Below are positions 37,838-46,328 of a DNA stretch of 64,000 bases, in pieces. A model generated the notes under the pieces. That model was given only the letters and a program-made list of their open reading frames with translations. It did not search any database and had not been told where the DNA came from. The position numbers were made by a program, and so were the translations under genes. Location: NCBI RefSeq assembly GCF_008040165.1, contig NZ_VRUR01000001.1, positions 1,755,349-1,819,348 of the forward strand. The letters run 5' to 3'. Every line of letters starts with the position of its first letter. Position 1 is the first letter of the stretch. The stretch comes from Flagellimonas hymeniacidonis (GTDB lineage: Bacteria; Bacteroidota; Bacteroidia; Flavobacteriales; Flavobacteriaceae).

Positions 37838-37978
37838 ATGAAAACAACACATTTAGAAACAGGAAAAACAAGAATTGCAACACTGGGCTCTTTCCCAACA
37901 TAAAAGGGGAGCCACTGGAATGCACATAGGCACTACGTGTCCAAGGACTTTTTTGATGCAACCAAACATCTCAACTAA
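37838..37978 (+). pseudogene. Short decayed ORF with in-frame stop
   Basis: From the ATG at 37838 the frame codes 21 residues (MKTTHLETGKTRIATLGSF), reaches TAA at 37901, then continues in the same frame for 24 sense codons (ending RHYVSKDFFDATKHLN) to a second TAA at 37976. The coding-like second half suggests one nonsense mutation in a short gene, lying right after the MarR operator. Family not recognised; could be chance. Confidence 0.35.
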
Positions 37979-37984
37979 ACTGAT

Positions 37985-38245
37985 ATGAGGCAATCTAATC
38001 AACAATTGAAAAAAGCACCTGTTCCACGGATGGTTCCCTGGAAACAAGCCCTTGTTACCACATTAGGGGTGTACCCGTTGTTGTTGTTCTTTGAATGGCT
38101 CATCAAGCAGATATTGCCTGTGCATTTGATAGATCGTCGGGTAACACTTTTACTTGTTGTATTGATGATAGCAAGCACCATGGTATTCTTGGTTATGCCC
38201 TTAGTGATAAAACTTTTTGGCCATTGGCTTTTTAAAAAACAATAA
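37985..38245 (+). CDS. Two-helix membrane protein (COG3224 C-terminal-like)
   Basis: An 86-residue protein with PRMVPWKQALVTTLGVYPLL leading into the first helix and a second helix near residues 52-75. This resembles the C-terminal membrane part of COG3224 antibiotic-biosynthesis-monooxygenase proteins ('PRWKMALLTWLGVYPL...MPLxxRLFxxWL'; here MPLVIKLFGHWLF at the end). The N-terminal ABM domain is absent. It lies between the MarR operator and the hydrolase gene and is probably cotranscribed with it (19-base gap). Confidence 0.72.
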   Translation: MRQSNQQLKKAPVPRMVPWKQALVTTLGVYPLLLFFEWLIKQILPVHLIDRRVTLLLVVLMIASTMVFLVMPLVIKLFGHWLFKKQ

Positions 38246-38264
38246 CATACAAATACATAAAAAA

Positions 38265-39161
38265 ATGAAAATAAATCAGCACAACTCAAAATTACTGAAC
38301 ACCAATACGGTACATATCAAAAAATTTGCATTGAACATTCGCTATGCCGAACTTGGTAGCCGTAACAAACCAACAATATTATTGTTGCATGGAGTACCAG
38401 AAAACCTTCAAACATGGTATGATGTTGCACCATCTCTTTCAGAAAACTATCATGTCTTGGCGATGGACTGGCCAGGTTTTGGAGGCAGTGATGCCTTTAT
38501 TGACCTAAAAGATCATAATCCACGCACTTTCGCAGCAGTTGGTATGGATTTTCTAGATACACTTCAAATAGAAAATGCACATGTTATGGCCACTGACATT
38601 GGCCTTTCCCCTGCTTTAATAATGGGCGTTGAAAACCCTGATCGGATTGATAGGATTGTGGTTATGGACGGAATCCCTTTCCCCACTACTGCCTATTCCT
38701 CATGGGAAGTAAGGAGCTTTGGACGTGAAAACTCGATTCGGGCAAAAGCACTGATCAAGTGGTTTCCCAAAATTTCTGCTAAGATTGCTTATAATAAGGG
38801 GTTCTATAGAGGGAGCAACATACCCAAAGAAATCCTTGAAGAATTTCTGGCGGATGGTTATAACAAAACCACCCAGAGCGCTTTCTTGTCTTATTTCCAG
38901 AACAATGCTCCCGGACAGGCCTATTTAGAAAGTAAGATTCATGAAATCCAGCAACCTGTTTTAGTGGTCTGGGGGAGACACGACCGTTTTATCAATGTCA
39001 AATTGGGAGAGCTTCTGGTGGAAAAATTGCCTGATGGACTCCTAAAGATTATTGAAGACTCCGGACATTTTGTTCATATGGATAAACCCGAGGCTTTGCT
39101 TAAGGCAACCCATGATTTTCTTGATTTAAAAACTGTCCAAACTGTTGGATTGGATGTTTGA
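38265..39161 (+). CDS. Alpha/beta hydrolase (haloalkane dehalogenase/epoxide hydrolase-like)
   Basis: A cytosolic 298-residue hydrolase. LLLHGVPENLQTW holds the oxyanion HG motif, VMATDIGLSPALIMG has Asp at the nucleophile position as in haloalkane dehalogenases and epoxide hydrolases rather than Ser, and VVWGRHDRFI and IEDSGHFVHMDKPE supply the acid and the histidine. The frame opens at 38217, but MKINQHN at 38265 is chosen because 38217 lies inside the preceding gene. Substrate unknown; with the MarR regulator a detoxification or catabolic role is plausible. Confidence 0.85.
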   Translation: MKINQHNSKLLNTNTVHIKKFALNIRYAELGSRNKPTILLLHGVPENLQTWYDVAPSLSENYHVLAMDWPGFGGSDAFIDLKDHNPRTFAAVGMDFLDTLQIENAHVMATDIGLSPALIMGVENPDRIDRIVVMDGIPFPTTAYSSWEVRSFGRENSIRAKALIKWFPKISAKIAYNKGFYRGSNIPKEILEEFLADGYNKTTQSAFLSYFQNNAPGQAYLESKIHEIQQPVLVVWGRHDRFINVKLGELLVEKLPDGLLKIIEDSGHFVHMDKPEALLKATHDFLDLKTVQTVGLDV

Positions 39162-39209
39162 GAAATTCCTCTAAAATTAAATATTGTTTATGTAATTTAA
39201 ACTGAAATC

Positions 39210-41213
39210 ATGAAACTAAAAGTACCTTACTATTTGACTGTCCTGACCGCTGCCATACTCACTGCATGCAGCGGGGAACCAAGTGAGCAAAACTTTGCGC
39301 CTTATACTGAGAATGCGTCCATCGAACAGAAAACCGCGTCGGTGGGACTAAGTAAATCATTGCTTCCATCAAGGAGATTTGAATCGTTCAAACAACATGA
39401 AAATGACCGTAGTTTTCATGCCGATATTGCCTTTTATGAAACGGTGTTATCCTATGGTTCAAGTACCGACCCCAATCCCATATTTCTTCTTGCAAATGCC
39501 TATATAGCTACCAATCAGCAGAAGTATGGTATAGCCTATTTTGAATCCAGTCTTGGAAACTTTAATCTTCAAATGACAGACGAGGTCAAATCCAATTACC
39601 TATCGGCCTACGCACTTCTGCGCGCAAGTTATGCCGATAATATTTTCCTCATTTCAAGAATCGTTTGGGTAAGGGATACTTTTAAGATTTTGGAAGATGC
39701 TCGAAATCTTTCGCCAAACAATCCCTTAGCCCATTGGGCGTCAGGTATAATCTACGCCCAAGTACCCTCTCTTTTTAATAAGAAAGAAAAGGCCTTCCAA
39801 GAACTTCGATGGTTAATAGACCATCCTGAACTGGAACCCACACCAGGCTTTTATCGTGAGGTGTATCATTATCTGGCCAAGTTATATACTGAAGAGGGCG
39901 ATGCGGAATTGGCAAAGAAATATCTAGCACTCAGCGGCTATACAGATTACGAACCAAAAATGCTATTCTCTGGTTGGTTCTCGACAACAAAGGAGAAGGG
40001 TCTTTTGTTTGCTCCGACACCATGGGTTGAAGAAGTAATTTCCAATAGGGTTTTTGCGGTTAGAGGCTTTGGGTTTTCGGATCTACACTTTGTAGTTTCT
40101 GAAAATGGGGAGGAGTTGATTTCAATCGATGCTGGAACCCAACCGTATAGCTATAAAGAAGGATATGAGTTTTTGTTGGAGAAATATCCTGGACTACCTC
40201 CTTTGACTACAGGCTTGATTACCCATGCGCATTGGGATCATATTGGGGGGCATACGTACCTGAAATCCCTTAATCCTGGTATTCTTCTTTATGGTCGTGA
40301 GAATTTTCATGGAACAATAGATCGCGTTTTAAAAAATCATTCCTACACCCAATTTAGGGGTGCTAGTTTTAAAGACGATTGGGTCAGTAAATACAAACCT
40401 GATGTTGTAGTGGATTCAACAAGTGAGTTTAGTATTGGTGAATCCCATGTGGAGCTCATACCGGTAAACGGAGGTGAAACCGAAGACGCTCTTTTGATTC
40501 ATTTTCCTGATCTCGAGCTGGTTTTTATGGGAGATGCACTTATGCCGTTTTATGGAGAGCCATGGACGGAAGAAGGCTTCATTGACGAAGCACTAGACGT
40601 GATGGATGCCACACTTGAATTGAGCCCTAAATATATTTTGCATGGGCATATCGGAATAACTGTTATGTACAAAAATACGCAACAATTAAGAGCATATCGT
40701 GATGCATACAAATGGTTGGTCCAAGAGACAAGGAAGCATTTAAGAAATGGTTATTCTGCCAAAGATATTATAAGGCTCAACCTTATTCCACCAGGATTGC
40801 AAAACCATCCAGAAATTTTCATTGGCTATCTATCTCCCAGAAATCATATTATTGCCCGAACGGCAGATCATATGGTCGGTATATGGCAAGAAGAGGTCAC
40901 TGGAAAAGACCCAGAAGGGTTGGATGTTATTACCTCGGTGGAAAGGGGTCGACTTCTACAGCTATATCTAGGGCTTTCTGGCAATCAAGTAGCCAAAGCA
41001 TTAAGAAAAATGATTGATAACGGTGATAATGAGCTGGCGTTACAGATGGCTATTGCTGCCGAGGGCAGGTATCCTGCGAACCAAAAGATTAAAAGATTAA
41101 AGGAAGTAGCAGCTGACCGATTGCGATCTTCTGTACAATTTTTCGATCCCTTTAAGTTTGTTACCTACACAGAAATAATTGAAAAAGAACATCATCCTAT
41201 ATCTAGAAAATAG
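39210..41213 (+). CDS. Alkylsulfatase-like metallo-beta-lactamase lipoprotein
   Basis: Exported lipoprotein (signal ends LTA-C). About 260 residues of TPR-like helices come first, then a metallo-beta-lactamase domain with THAHWDHIGGHTYL (zinc HxHxDH) near residue 342, and MGDALMPF and ILHGHIG as later ligands. The final part (about 490-625) matches the alkylsulfatase dimerisation domain (RDAYKWLVQETRKHLRNGYS). That resembles SdsA1-type sulfatases, but the order differs: those start with the MBL domain. No SCP2 domain is seen at the C-terminus. It follows the MarR-linked hydrolase by 48 bases. Confidence 0.8.
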   Translation: MKLKVPYYLTVLTAAILTACSGEPSEQNFAPYTENASIEQKTASVGLSKSLLPSRRFESFKQHENDRSFHADIAFYETVLSYGSSTDPNPIFLLANAYIATNQQKYGIAYFESSLGNFNLQMTDEVKSNYLSAYALLRASYADNIFLISRIVWVRDTFKILEDARNLSPNNPLAHWASGIIYAQVPSLFNKKEKAFQELRWLIDHPELEPTPGFYREVYHYLAKLYTEEGDAELAKKYLALSGYTDYEPKMLFSGWFSTTKEKGLLFAPTPWVEEVISNRVFAVRGFGFSDLHFVVSENGEELISIDAGTQPYSYKEGYEFLLEKYPGLPPLTTGLITHAHWDHIGGHTYLKSLNPGILLYGRENFHGTIDRVLKNHSYTQFRGASFKDDWVSKYKPDVVVDSTSEFSIGESHVELIPVNGGETEDALLIHFPDLELVFMGDALMPFYGEPWTEEGFIDEALDVMDATLELSPKYILHGHIGITVMYKNTQQLRAYRDAYKWLVQETRKHLRNGYSAKDIIRLNLIPPGLQNHPEIFIGYLSPRNHIIARTADHMVGIWQEEVTGKDPEGLDVITSVERGRLLQLYLGLSGNQVAKALRKMIDNGDNELALQMAIAAEGRYPANQKIKRLKEVAADRLRSSVQFFDPFKFVTYTEIIEKEHHPISRK

Positions 41214-41480
41214 AAAGCGTTTTGCCATTTATAATATTCAAAAAGGATTCCTTAAGGAACCTTATTACAAGCAGGAAGACTTCCATTTTAAAATAGCACA
41301 GTCAATATTTAAATGTATTGGACCAAAGATTATCTGATGCGGTTTAGGAATGCTTCCAAAAAAGTTGATATTCCTCTTGTAAGCTTGAAAATAGCCTGAT
41401 TCTGTTTTACTTAAGTATTGATTTCATTCTCGATAAAATGGTATCTTTATTTTGACCGAAATTTTAGCCATTAATCAAGA

Positions 41481-42074
41481 ATGATTTCTTTTGACCATCC
41501 ACATATTCAACTTTTCTACCAATACATTAACAGTTTTGCTCCGGTTTCCCAAGCCTCTTTTGAGGAGTTTTTGCCCTTGATAAGTATAAAAAAAGTTCAG
41601 AAAAATGAAATGATAATTTTTCGTGGTCAGACAGCAAGAAAAATTTACTTTGTATGCAAGGGAATATTGGTATCCCAGTGGGAGGATGATGAAGCCAACG
41701 TATATGTCAAAAACTTTTTTATCGAAGGAAGTTTGGCCGGTTCCACCGTTTCAATGCTGACAAACACACCTTCGGGATTTGGTATTGAATGTGTGGCGGA
41801 TGGAATTATACTAGAGATGAATTATCAACGCTACAAAGAAGTTATATATGGCCACGAGGATTTGAAGAACTACTATATTTCTAACCTAGAAAAAAATTGG
41901 ATCATTGAAAATGAAAGAAGACAGATTTCTTTCGCTGCAGAAAGTGCCACAGAACGCTATATATCTTTCCTTAACAGGTATCCCAAATTGCCCCAGAGAG
42001 TCCCACAGTGGTTAATAGCATCTTATCTGGGAATTACTCCGACACAGCTTAGTAGGATAAGAAAAAGCCTTTAA
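41481..42074 (+). CDS. Crp/Fnr-family transcriptional regulator
   Basis: A 197-residue regulator with an N-terminal cyclic-nucleotide-binding-like beta barrel (VQKNEMIIFRGQTARKIYFV) and a C-terminal winged helix ending IASYLGITPTQLSRIRKSL. The cNMP phosphate cassette is not conserved, as usual in Bacteroidota members. The 267-base gap before it contains only a weak hairpin (41243-41263). The three genes after it on the same strand are its likely targets, judged by position. Confidence 0.9.
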   Translation: MISFDHPHIQLFYQYINSFAPVSQASFEEFLPLISIKKVQKNEMIIFRGQTARKIYFVCKGILVSQWEDDEANVYVKNFFIEGSLAGSTVSMLTNTPSGFGIECVADGIILEMNYQRYKEVIYGHEDLKNYYISNLEKNWIIENERRQISFAAESATERYISFLNRYPKLPQRVPQWLIASYLGITPTQLSRIRKSL

Positions 42075-42153
42075 TTCATTTATCAACATATGTAAATGCA
42101 GGGCATATAGCACTGTACTAATTTTGACCTATAAATCATAAATACTTTGAGTT

Positions 42154-42603
42154 ATGAGTCAGTCAACACCAATTCTTTTAGCATTTATAGGCGGAGTGTT
42201 TTTGGCCTTACATGGAGGTTTGAACTCACAATTGAGCGAACAACTTAAAAGTCCGATGCTGACTTCACTGGTAGCCTATATTTTCAGTACGTTGATAGCT
42301 TTTTTGGCTGTGGCCATCAACACCAGACATCTTCCTTCTTTTTGCCAATTGAAGGACGTGCCCTACTACTTGTGGTTTTCGGGAGCACTATTTAGTGTGG
42401 CAGGGATTGGTCTGTACTATTATACCATTCCCAAACTGGGCATCTCAACAATGATCTCTATCGGTCTGTTCGGACAGATTTTGTTTTCGGTCGTTGCTGG
42501 TTACTTTGGGTGGTTTGGACTTCCTTCTGAACCTATGGCCTATAAAAAGATTTTTGGTGTTCTCGCCATGACTTTGGGAATTATTTTAATCAAAAACAAT
42601 TAA
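42154..42603 (+). CDS. DMT-family transporter, YdcZ/DUF606 type
   Basis: A 149-residue protein with five hydrophobic helices. The GGVFLALHGGLNSQLS motif at the N-terminus is typical of the half-size DUF606 (YdcZ) group. Likely exports a small metabolite; substrate unknown. The gene lies 79 bases after the Crp gene and 4 bases before the GNAT gene, so they probably share a transcript. Confidence 0.88.
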   Translation: MSQSTPILLAFIGGVFLALHGGLNSQLSEQLKSPMLTSLVAYIFSTLIAFLAVAINTRHLPSFCQLKDVPYYLWFSGALFSVAGIGLYYYTIPKLGISTMISIGLFGQILFSVVAGYFGWFGLPSEPMAYKKIFGVLAMTLGIILIKNN

Positions 42604-42607
42604 TGCA

Positions 42608-43345
42608 ATGGATTTAGTAAAAGCAAACATAGATAATTTGACCTCTTTATGGCAATTGGTAAATCGAAAAGCTGGGGCTTATGTAATTGGGGATGTTTTC
42701 GACTACGGAATTATAAACTACTCCAGTTGGCCCAATAGGCTGTGGTTCATAAATACACCAAATCAAGGTGACCTGAACAATGCTAAACAAATTATTTCTT
42801 CGTCCAAGACCAGTATTACCGTTCCCTTTTGGAACATCAGCGGGAACGATTACGAGCCCTTGCTGATAAAAAATGGCTTTGAAAAAGTTTTGGAACAGGT
42901 AGGAATGTCTTCCGACCTTACAAAAGGTAATTTTACACTTTCAGAAATTGACTTTCGCGAAGTAAAAGACGAAGGCACAGCGCTATTATGGGAATCATTA
43001 TTTAAAAAGGCCTTCAACTACAAAATTCATCATGAACTACTCCTGAAAAGCTATGATGAAGTGAATTATCTAATTGCCTATGACAAGGCATCCCCCGTTG
43101 GCACTGCTTTGATTTACTATACTAAAAATGAGATAGTTGGAATTCATTCCATGGGAATCATTCCCGAGATGCGAAGAAAAGGTTACGCTGAAAAGATGAT
43201 GCATTCCATGTTATATGAAGCGGTTAACAAAGGATATAATTATGCTGTACTTCAAGCCTCGGCAATGGGAAAAGGGTTGTATGAAAAGCTAGGTTTTGAA
43301 GAACAGTTTTTAATGAGAAATTACGCACTAGAGCAAAATATATAA
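42608..43345 (+). CDS. GNAT-family N-acetyltransferase
   Basis: A 245-residue protein with the GNAT domain in its C-terminal half: motif A is IHSMGIIPEMRRKGYAEKMM, which binds the acetyl-CoA pyrophosphate, followed by YAVLQASAMGKGLYEKLGFE. The N-terminal 120 residues are a degenerate second lobe without a recognisable motif. Substrate unknown. Between the DMT transporter and nitroreductase genes. Confidence 0.87.
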   Translation: MDLVKANIDNLTSLWQLVNRKAGAYVIGDVFDYGIINYSSWPNRLWFINTPNQGDLNNAKQIISSSKTSITVPFWNISGNDYEPLLIKNGFEKVLEQVGMSSDLTKGNFTLSEIDFREVKDEGTALLWESLFKKAFNYKIHHELLLKSYDEVNYLIAYDKASPVGTALIYYTKNEIVGIHSMGIIPEMRRKGYAEKMMHSMLYEAVNKGYNYAVLQASAMGKGLYEKLGFEEQFLMRNYALEQNI

Positions 43346-43385
43346 ATAGAAGGATAACAATTTTTAATCTATAACAATTAAAAAA

Positions 43386-44015
43386 ATGAGACTAGTTGAA
43401 AATTTAAAATGGCGTTATGCCACCAAAAAATTTGATTCCGGGAAAATCGTGTCAGAGCAAGATTTGGATTACCTGAAAGAAGCGGTACAATTGTCTGTGT
43501 CGTCCTATGGTTTACAGTTATACAAAGTGCTGATTATTGAGGACAAGGCATTAAGAGCGCGCTTAAAAGAGGTTTCTTGGGGGCAATCGCAAGTGACCGA
43601 AGCATCGCATTTATTCGTCTTTTGTAATTTTTCAGAACACAAAGAAGAGCGTATAGACGATTATATAAACAACATTGTCAAAACTCAGCAAATACCGATT
43701 TCAGAAGTGCAAGGTTATGGGGATTTTATTAAAGAAAGCCTTTCCCAAAAGAACGAATCTGAATGGCAGTCTTGGTCCAAACGACAAACATACTTATCTC
43801 TCGCCAATTTACTGAGTGCATGTGCTGAACTCAAGATCGATGCTTGTCCGATGGAAGGCTTTGACCCCAAAGCCTATAATGAAATACTAGGTCTGGATAA
43901 AAGAGGGCTTAACGCTTCGGTTATTGCAACAGTTGGATATCGTTCTGAAAAAGATGCTACCCAATATCGCAAAAAGGTCAGAAAAACTATGGAAGAGTTA
44001 TTTGAAACAGTATAA
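43386..44015 (+). CDS. NAD(P)H-dependent nitroreductase-family flavoprotein
   Basis: A 209-residue FMN oxidoreductase of the NfsB type: WRYATKKFDSGK at the N-terminus, SSYGLQLYKVLII for FMN binding, CPMEGFDPKAYNEILGL and VIATVGYRSEKDATQ near the C-terminus. Such enzymes reduce nitro compounds or quinones. It ends the operon that starts after the Crp gene. Confidence 0.92.
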   Translation: MRLVENLKWRYATKKFDSGKIVSEQDLDYLKEAVQLSVSSYGLQLYKVLIIEDKALRARLKEVSWGQSQVTEASHLFVFCNFSEHKEERIDDYINNIVKTQQIPISEVQGYGDFIKESLSQKNESEWQSWSKRQTYLSLANLLSACAELKIDACPMEGFDPKAYNEILGLDKRGLNASVIATVGYRSEKDATQYRKKVRKTMEELFETV

Positions 44016-44033
44016 AAAGCATTTTCATTTTGA

Positions 44034-44225
44034 TTTTTCCCACTTTCAGAATTTCAGATAATCGATACCTCTATACCAGAATGTTATTGGAATATCAATC
44101 ACCAATTAGTAGACAGGCCGATTTATACTTTAAGAGGACAAGTAAATGATTCAAAGGATTTAGAGGGGTTTAGCTATCCTAAAAGTAATGATGTAGTTTA
44201 TTGTGATAAATGTAGAAATCTTTAA
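44034..44225 (+). pseudogene. Orphan C-terminal coding fragment
   Basis: An open frame of 63 sense codons without an ATG has protein-like composition: SIPECYWNINHQLVDRPIYT, then DSKDLEGFSYPKSNDVVYCD and a stop after KCRNL. It begins right after a TGA at 44031 and has no start, so it looks like the tail of a disrupted gene. I do not recognise the family. Confidence 0.4.
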
Positions 44226-44270
44226 AGCAATGAATCTATAAGCTTAAATAAAGGTTCGCTTTTAATCTGT

Positions 44271-44620
44271 CTACCTTTTTGATAGTAGTGCAATGTATTT
44301 TGTGAATTCGTTTTTTACGTTGGGAAACAACATTAACAATCCGATTATATTTGGAAAAACCAAAGCCAATATCATGGCATCAGAAAACTTTATTACGACA
44401 TCCATGGTAATCGCAGCGGCCAAAACCGTAAAAACGAGAAACAATAGTTTGTATGTTAAATCGGTCAGTTTTCCTTGTCCAAAAAGATATTTCCAAGCCC
44501 GAAGACCATAGTAGGACCAAGATAGGATAGTGAAAAAAGCGAACAAACAAACTGCTGCCATCAAAGTATAGGACGACCCTTTGATTGAACAAAATGCTCA
44601 ATCGTTAGCAGGACAGGTTG
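44271..44620 (-). pseudogene. C-terminal remnant of an alanine/glycine:cation symporter (AGCS)
   Basis: The minus-strand frame reads AFCSIKGSSYTLMAAV then CLFAFFTILSWSYYGLRAW and KYLFGQGK, ending in two more helices (ILALVFPNIIGLLMLFPNV). ILSWSYYGLRAWKYLFG is the characteristic end region of AGCS sodium:amino-acid symporters. The frame is closed upstream by TGA (44600-44598), while the preceding residues (PVLLTIE) fit in another frame, so there is a frameshift. About 80% of the usual 450-500 residue protein is missing. Not functional. Confidence 0.75.
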
Positions 44621-44693
44621 GGTTGGGTTGCATGCATCTGCACCATACAAAGCTTCTTTTCCATATCCACTATGCATTTTAAAGCCCTTGGGT

Positions 44694-46328
44694 TTAATCG
44701 AATAACTCATGTATCGGCTCGCTGGAAGCATTGGAAGGCAAGGGAATGTCCAATAAAAAAGAAAGAGTCGGTACAATCTGGTCAATGGTATGTTTTGCAA
44801 TACTTGTTCCTAGAGGCACCTTCCAACCATACCACAACATGGGTACATGGGTGTCATCGTTATATGCTGTTCCGTGGGTGGTGCCTTCTAGTCTTTTTGG
44901 CATCCATCCTGGTTTGAAGCGTAAAAGAATATCTCCTGAGTTCTGACGATGATAGCTTTTTCTGAAAATTTTATCGATTTCGAAGTTTCTAGTATTGTGA
45001 AGATACGGCACATACATTTCCGCAATACCTTCCATCGATTCTAATAGAGCAATGGAAGTTTCGAGAACTTCTCTTTTTGATGTTTTAACCGTATTCAGAT
45101 AAACTTGGATCTTATCCAAGTGGGAAATATAATCCCCCTGACCGTACAGTTTCCAGAGACTTCTATTCAGACTATCTTTGATTGCGGCCGTATCGAAGAA
45201 TTTGCCCGGAAGTCTTGAACTTTCCAAAAATGGTGGGTGATCACTGGCCGCATGGTCAGCGGTCAGGAACAGTAGATAATTTCCTTTTCCAACCTCGTCA
45301 TCCAAGAAACCGAGGAGTTCGGAAAGCTCCCTGTCGATGCGCACATAGGTGTCCTCCAGTTCCTTGGAACGGATTCCAAAGCCATGCCCTACATAATCGG
45401 TACTGGAATAACTTATGGTCAAAAAGTCTATTTCATCGTCCTGTCCCATTTTTTCTCCTTTGATGGTCGCCTTGGCCATTTGGGTTAACAGCGTATTGCC
45501 AAAGGGCACTTGGGGCAGCAGTGCGAAATCACCATTCTTTTTTCTGAGCTTTTTGAGGTCATAGGGGAATTCGGAGGTTTTCTTGCTGACGAATAGTTTT
45601 TCCATAGAACTGGCATCCGGTCCGCTATGGCTATATTTTTCCAAAGGTAATAAAGGTTCCCATTTCACGTTCAAAAGGGAATCGGCGACCTTTCTTTTAT
45701 TGAATTTGTTCAACCATTTCGGAAGATTATCCGAATAGTAAGAACTTGTTATAAAGTCCCCTGACTCGGTATTGTACCAAAATGCATAATCGGCCAAGTG
45801 GCCCGCCGGAAAAATGGCACCCCTGTCCTTCAATGAAATTCCTGTTACCTTTGAGCGTCCGTTGGAAAACAGTTTAAGTTCATCGGTAATGGTATTGGAC
45901 TTCAAATTTTTTGGGGAGCGGGAATAACCCGTCACTTTCTTTTCAGAATTTGGCCCGTCCACCAGAAATTCGGCTTCATCTTCAGCGCAATACATCGGGC
46001 GCCTTTTTTCTCTATTATACCAATCGTTGGCAACTATTCCATGATTTGCAGGTGTCGACCCTGTATAAATAGAGGCATGGCCCGGTCCGGTTGCCGTTGG
46101 AACATAGTTGTAATGCATGTTCTTGACGTTAAAACCATCTCGTATCAAACGTTTAAATCCGTTCTCGGAATAGTTATCCCAAAAACGGTACAGATACTCC
46201 TGCCGCATCTGGTCGACTACGATTCCGACAACCAATTTGGGTTTATCGTTGTGCTGTGCGAAACTATATTGGCTGCATAGTACAGCCATCAGGATAAATG
46301 CAATTTTAATTACTTTGATAGGGGCCAT
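44694..46328 (-). CDS. pafA: PafA-type alkaline phosphatase
   Basis: Exported phosphomonoesterase of the alkaline phosphatase superfamily (544 residues, signal peptide ending SFAQ). The Thr nucleophile sits in TATGPGHASIYTG near residue 80, IVANDWYN carries the Asn, and GISLKDRGAIFPAGH holds the Lys and Arg that mark PafA monoesterases. Metal ligands are in VVGIVVDQMRQ, FLTADHAASDHP and GTAYNDDTHVPML. PafA is known in Bacteroidota as active regardless of phosphate level and able to strip phosphate from many organic esters. Its 5' end overlaps the metallo-beta-lactamase gene by 23 bases; it is the last gene of the locus. Confidence 0.92.
   Translation of the reverse strand: MAPIKVIKIAFILMAVLCSQYSFAQHNDKPKLVVGIVVDQMRQEYLYRFWDNYSENGFKRLIRDGFNVKNMHYNYVPTATGPGHASIYTGSTPANHGIVANDWYNREKRRPMYCAEDEAEFLVDGPNSEKKVTGYSRSPKNLKSNTITDELKLFSNGRSKVTGISLKDRGAIFPAGHLADYAFWYNTESGDFITSSYYSDNLPKWLNKFNKRKVADSLLNVKWEPLLPLEKYSHSGPDASSMEKLFVSKKTSEFPYDLKKLRKKNGDFALLPQVPFGNTLLTQMAKATIKGEKMGQDDEIDFLTISYSSTDYVGHGFGIRSKELEDTYVRIDRELSELLGFLDDEVGKGNYLLFLTADHAASDHPPFLESSRLPGKFFDTAAIKDSLNRSLWKLYGQGDYISHLDKIQVYLNTVKTSKREVLETSIALLESMEGIAEMYVPYLHNTRNFEIDKIFRKSYHRQNSGDILLRFKPGWMPKRLEGTTHGTAYNDDTHVPMLWYGWKVPLGTSIAKHTIDQIVPTLSFLLDIPLPSNASSEPIHELFD

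Noticed and set aside
41243..41263. Hairpin with TTCC/GGAA arms before the Crp gene
   Set aside because: Imperfect stem with a bulge and too few T; reported only as a weak structure.
42117..42126. TAATTTTG box before the DMT gene as a promoter
   Set aside because: It matches TAnnTTTG but has no TTG at 19-21 bases upstream; one box alone is too weak.
44561..44800. Minus-strand frame of 79 codons overlapping pafA
   Set aside because: It runs through the end of pafA in another frame; only its last part (PVLLTIE) is relevant, as part of the AGCS relic.
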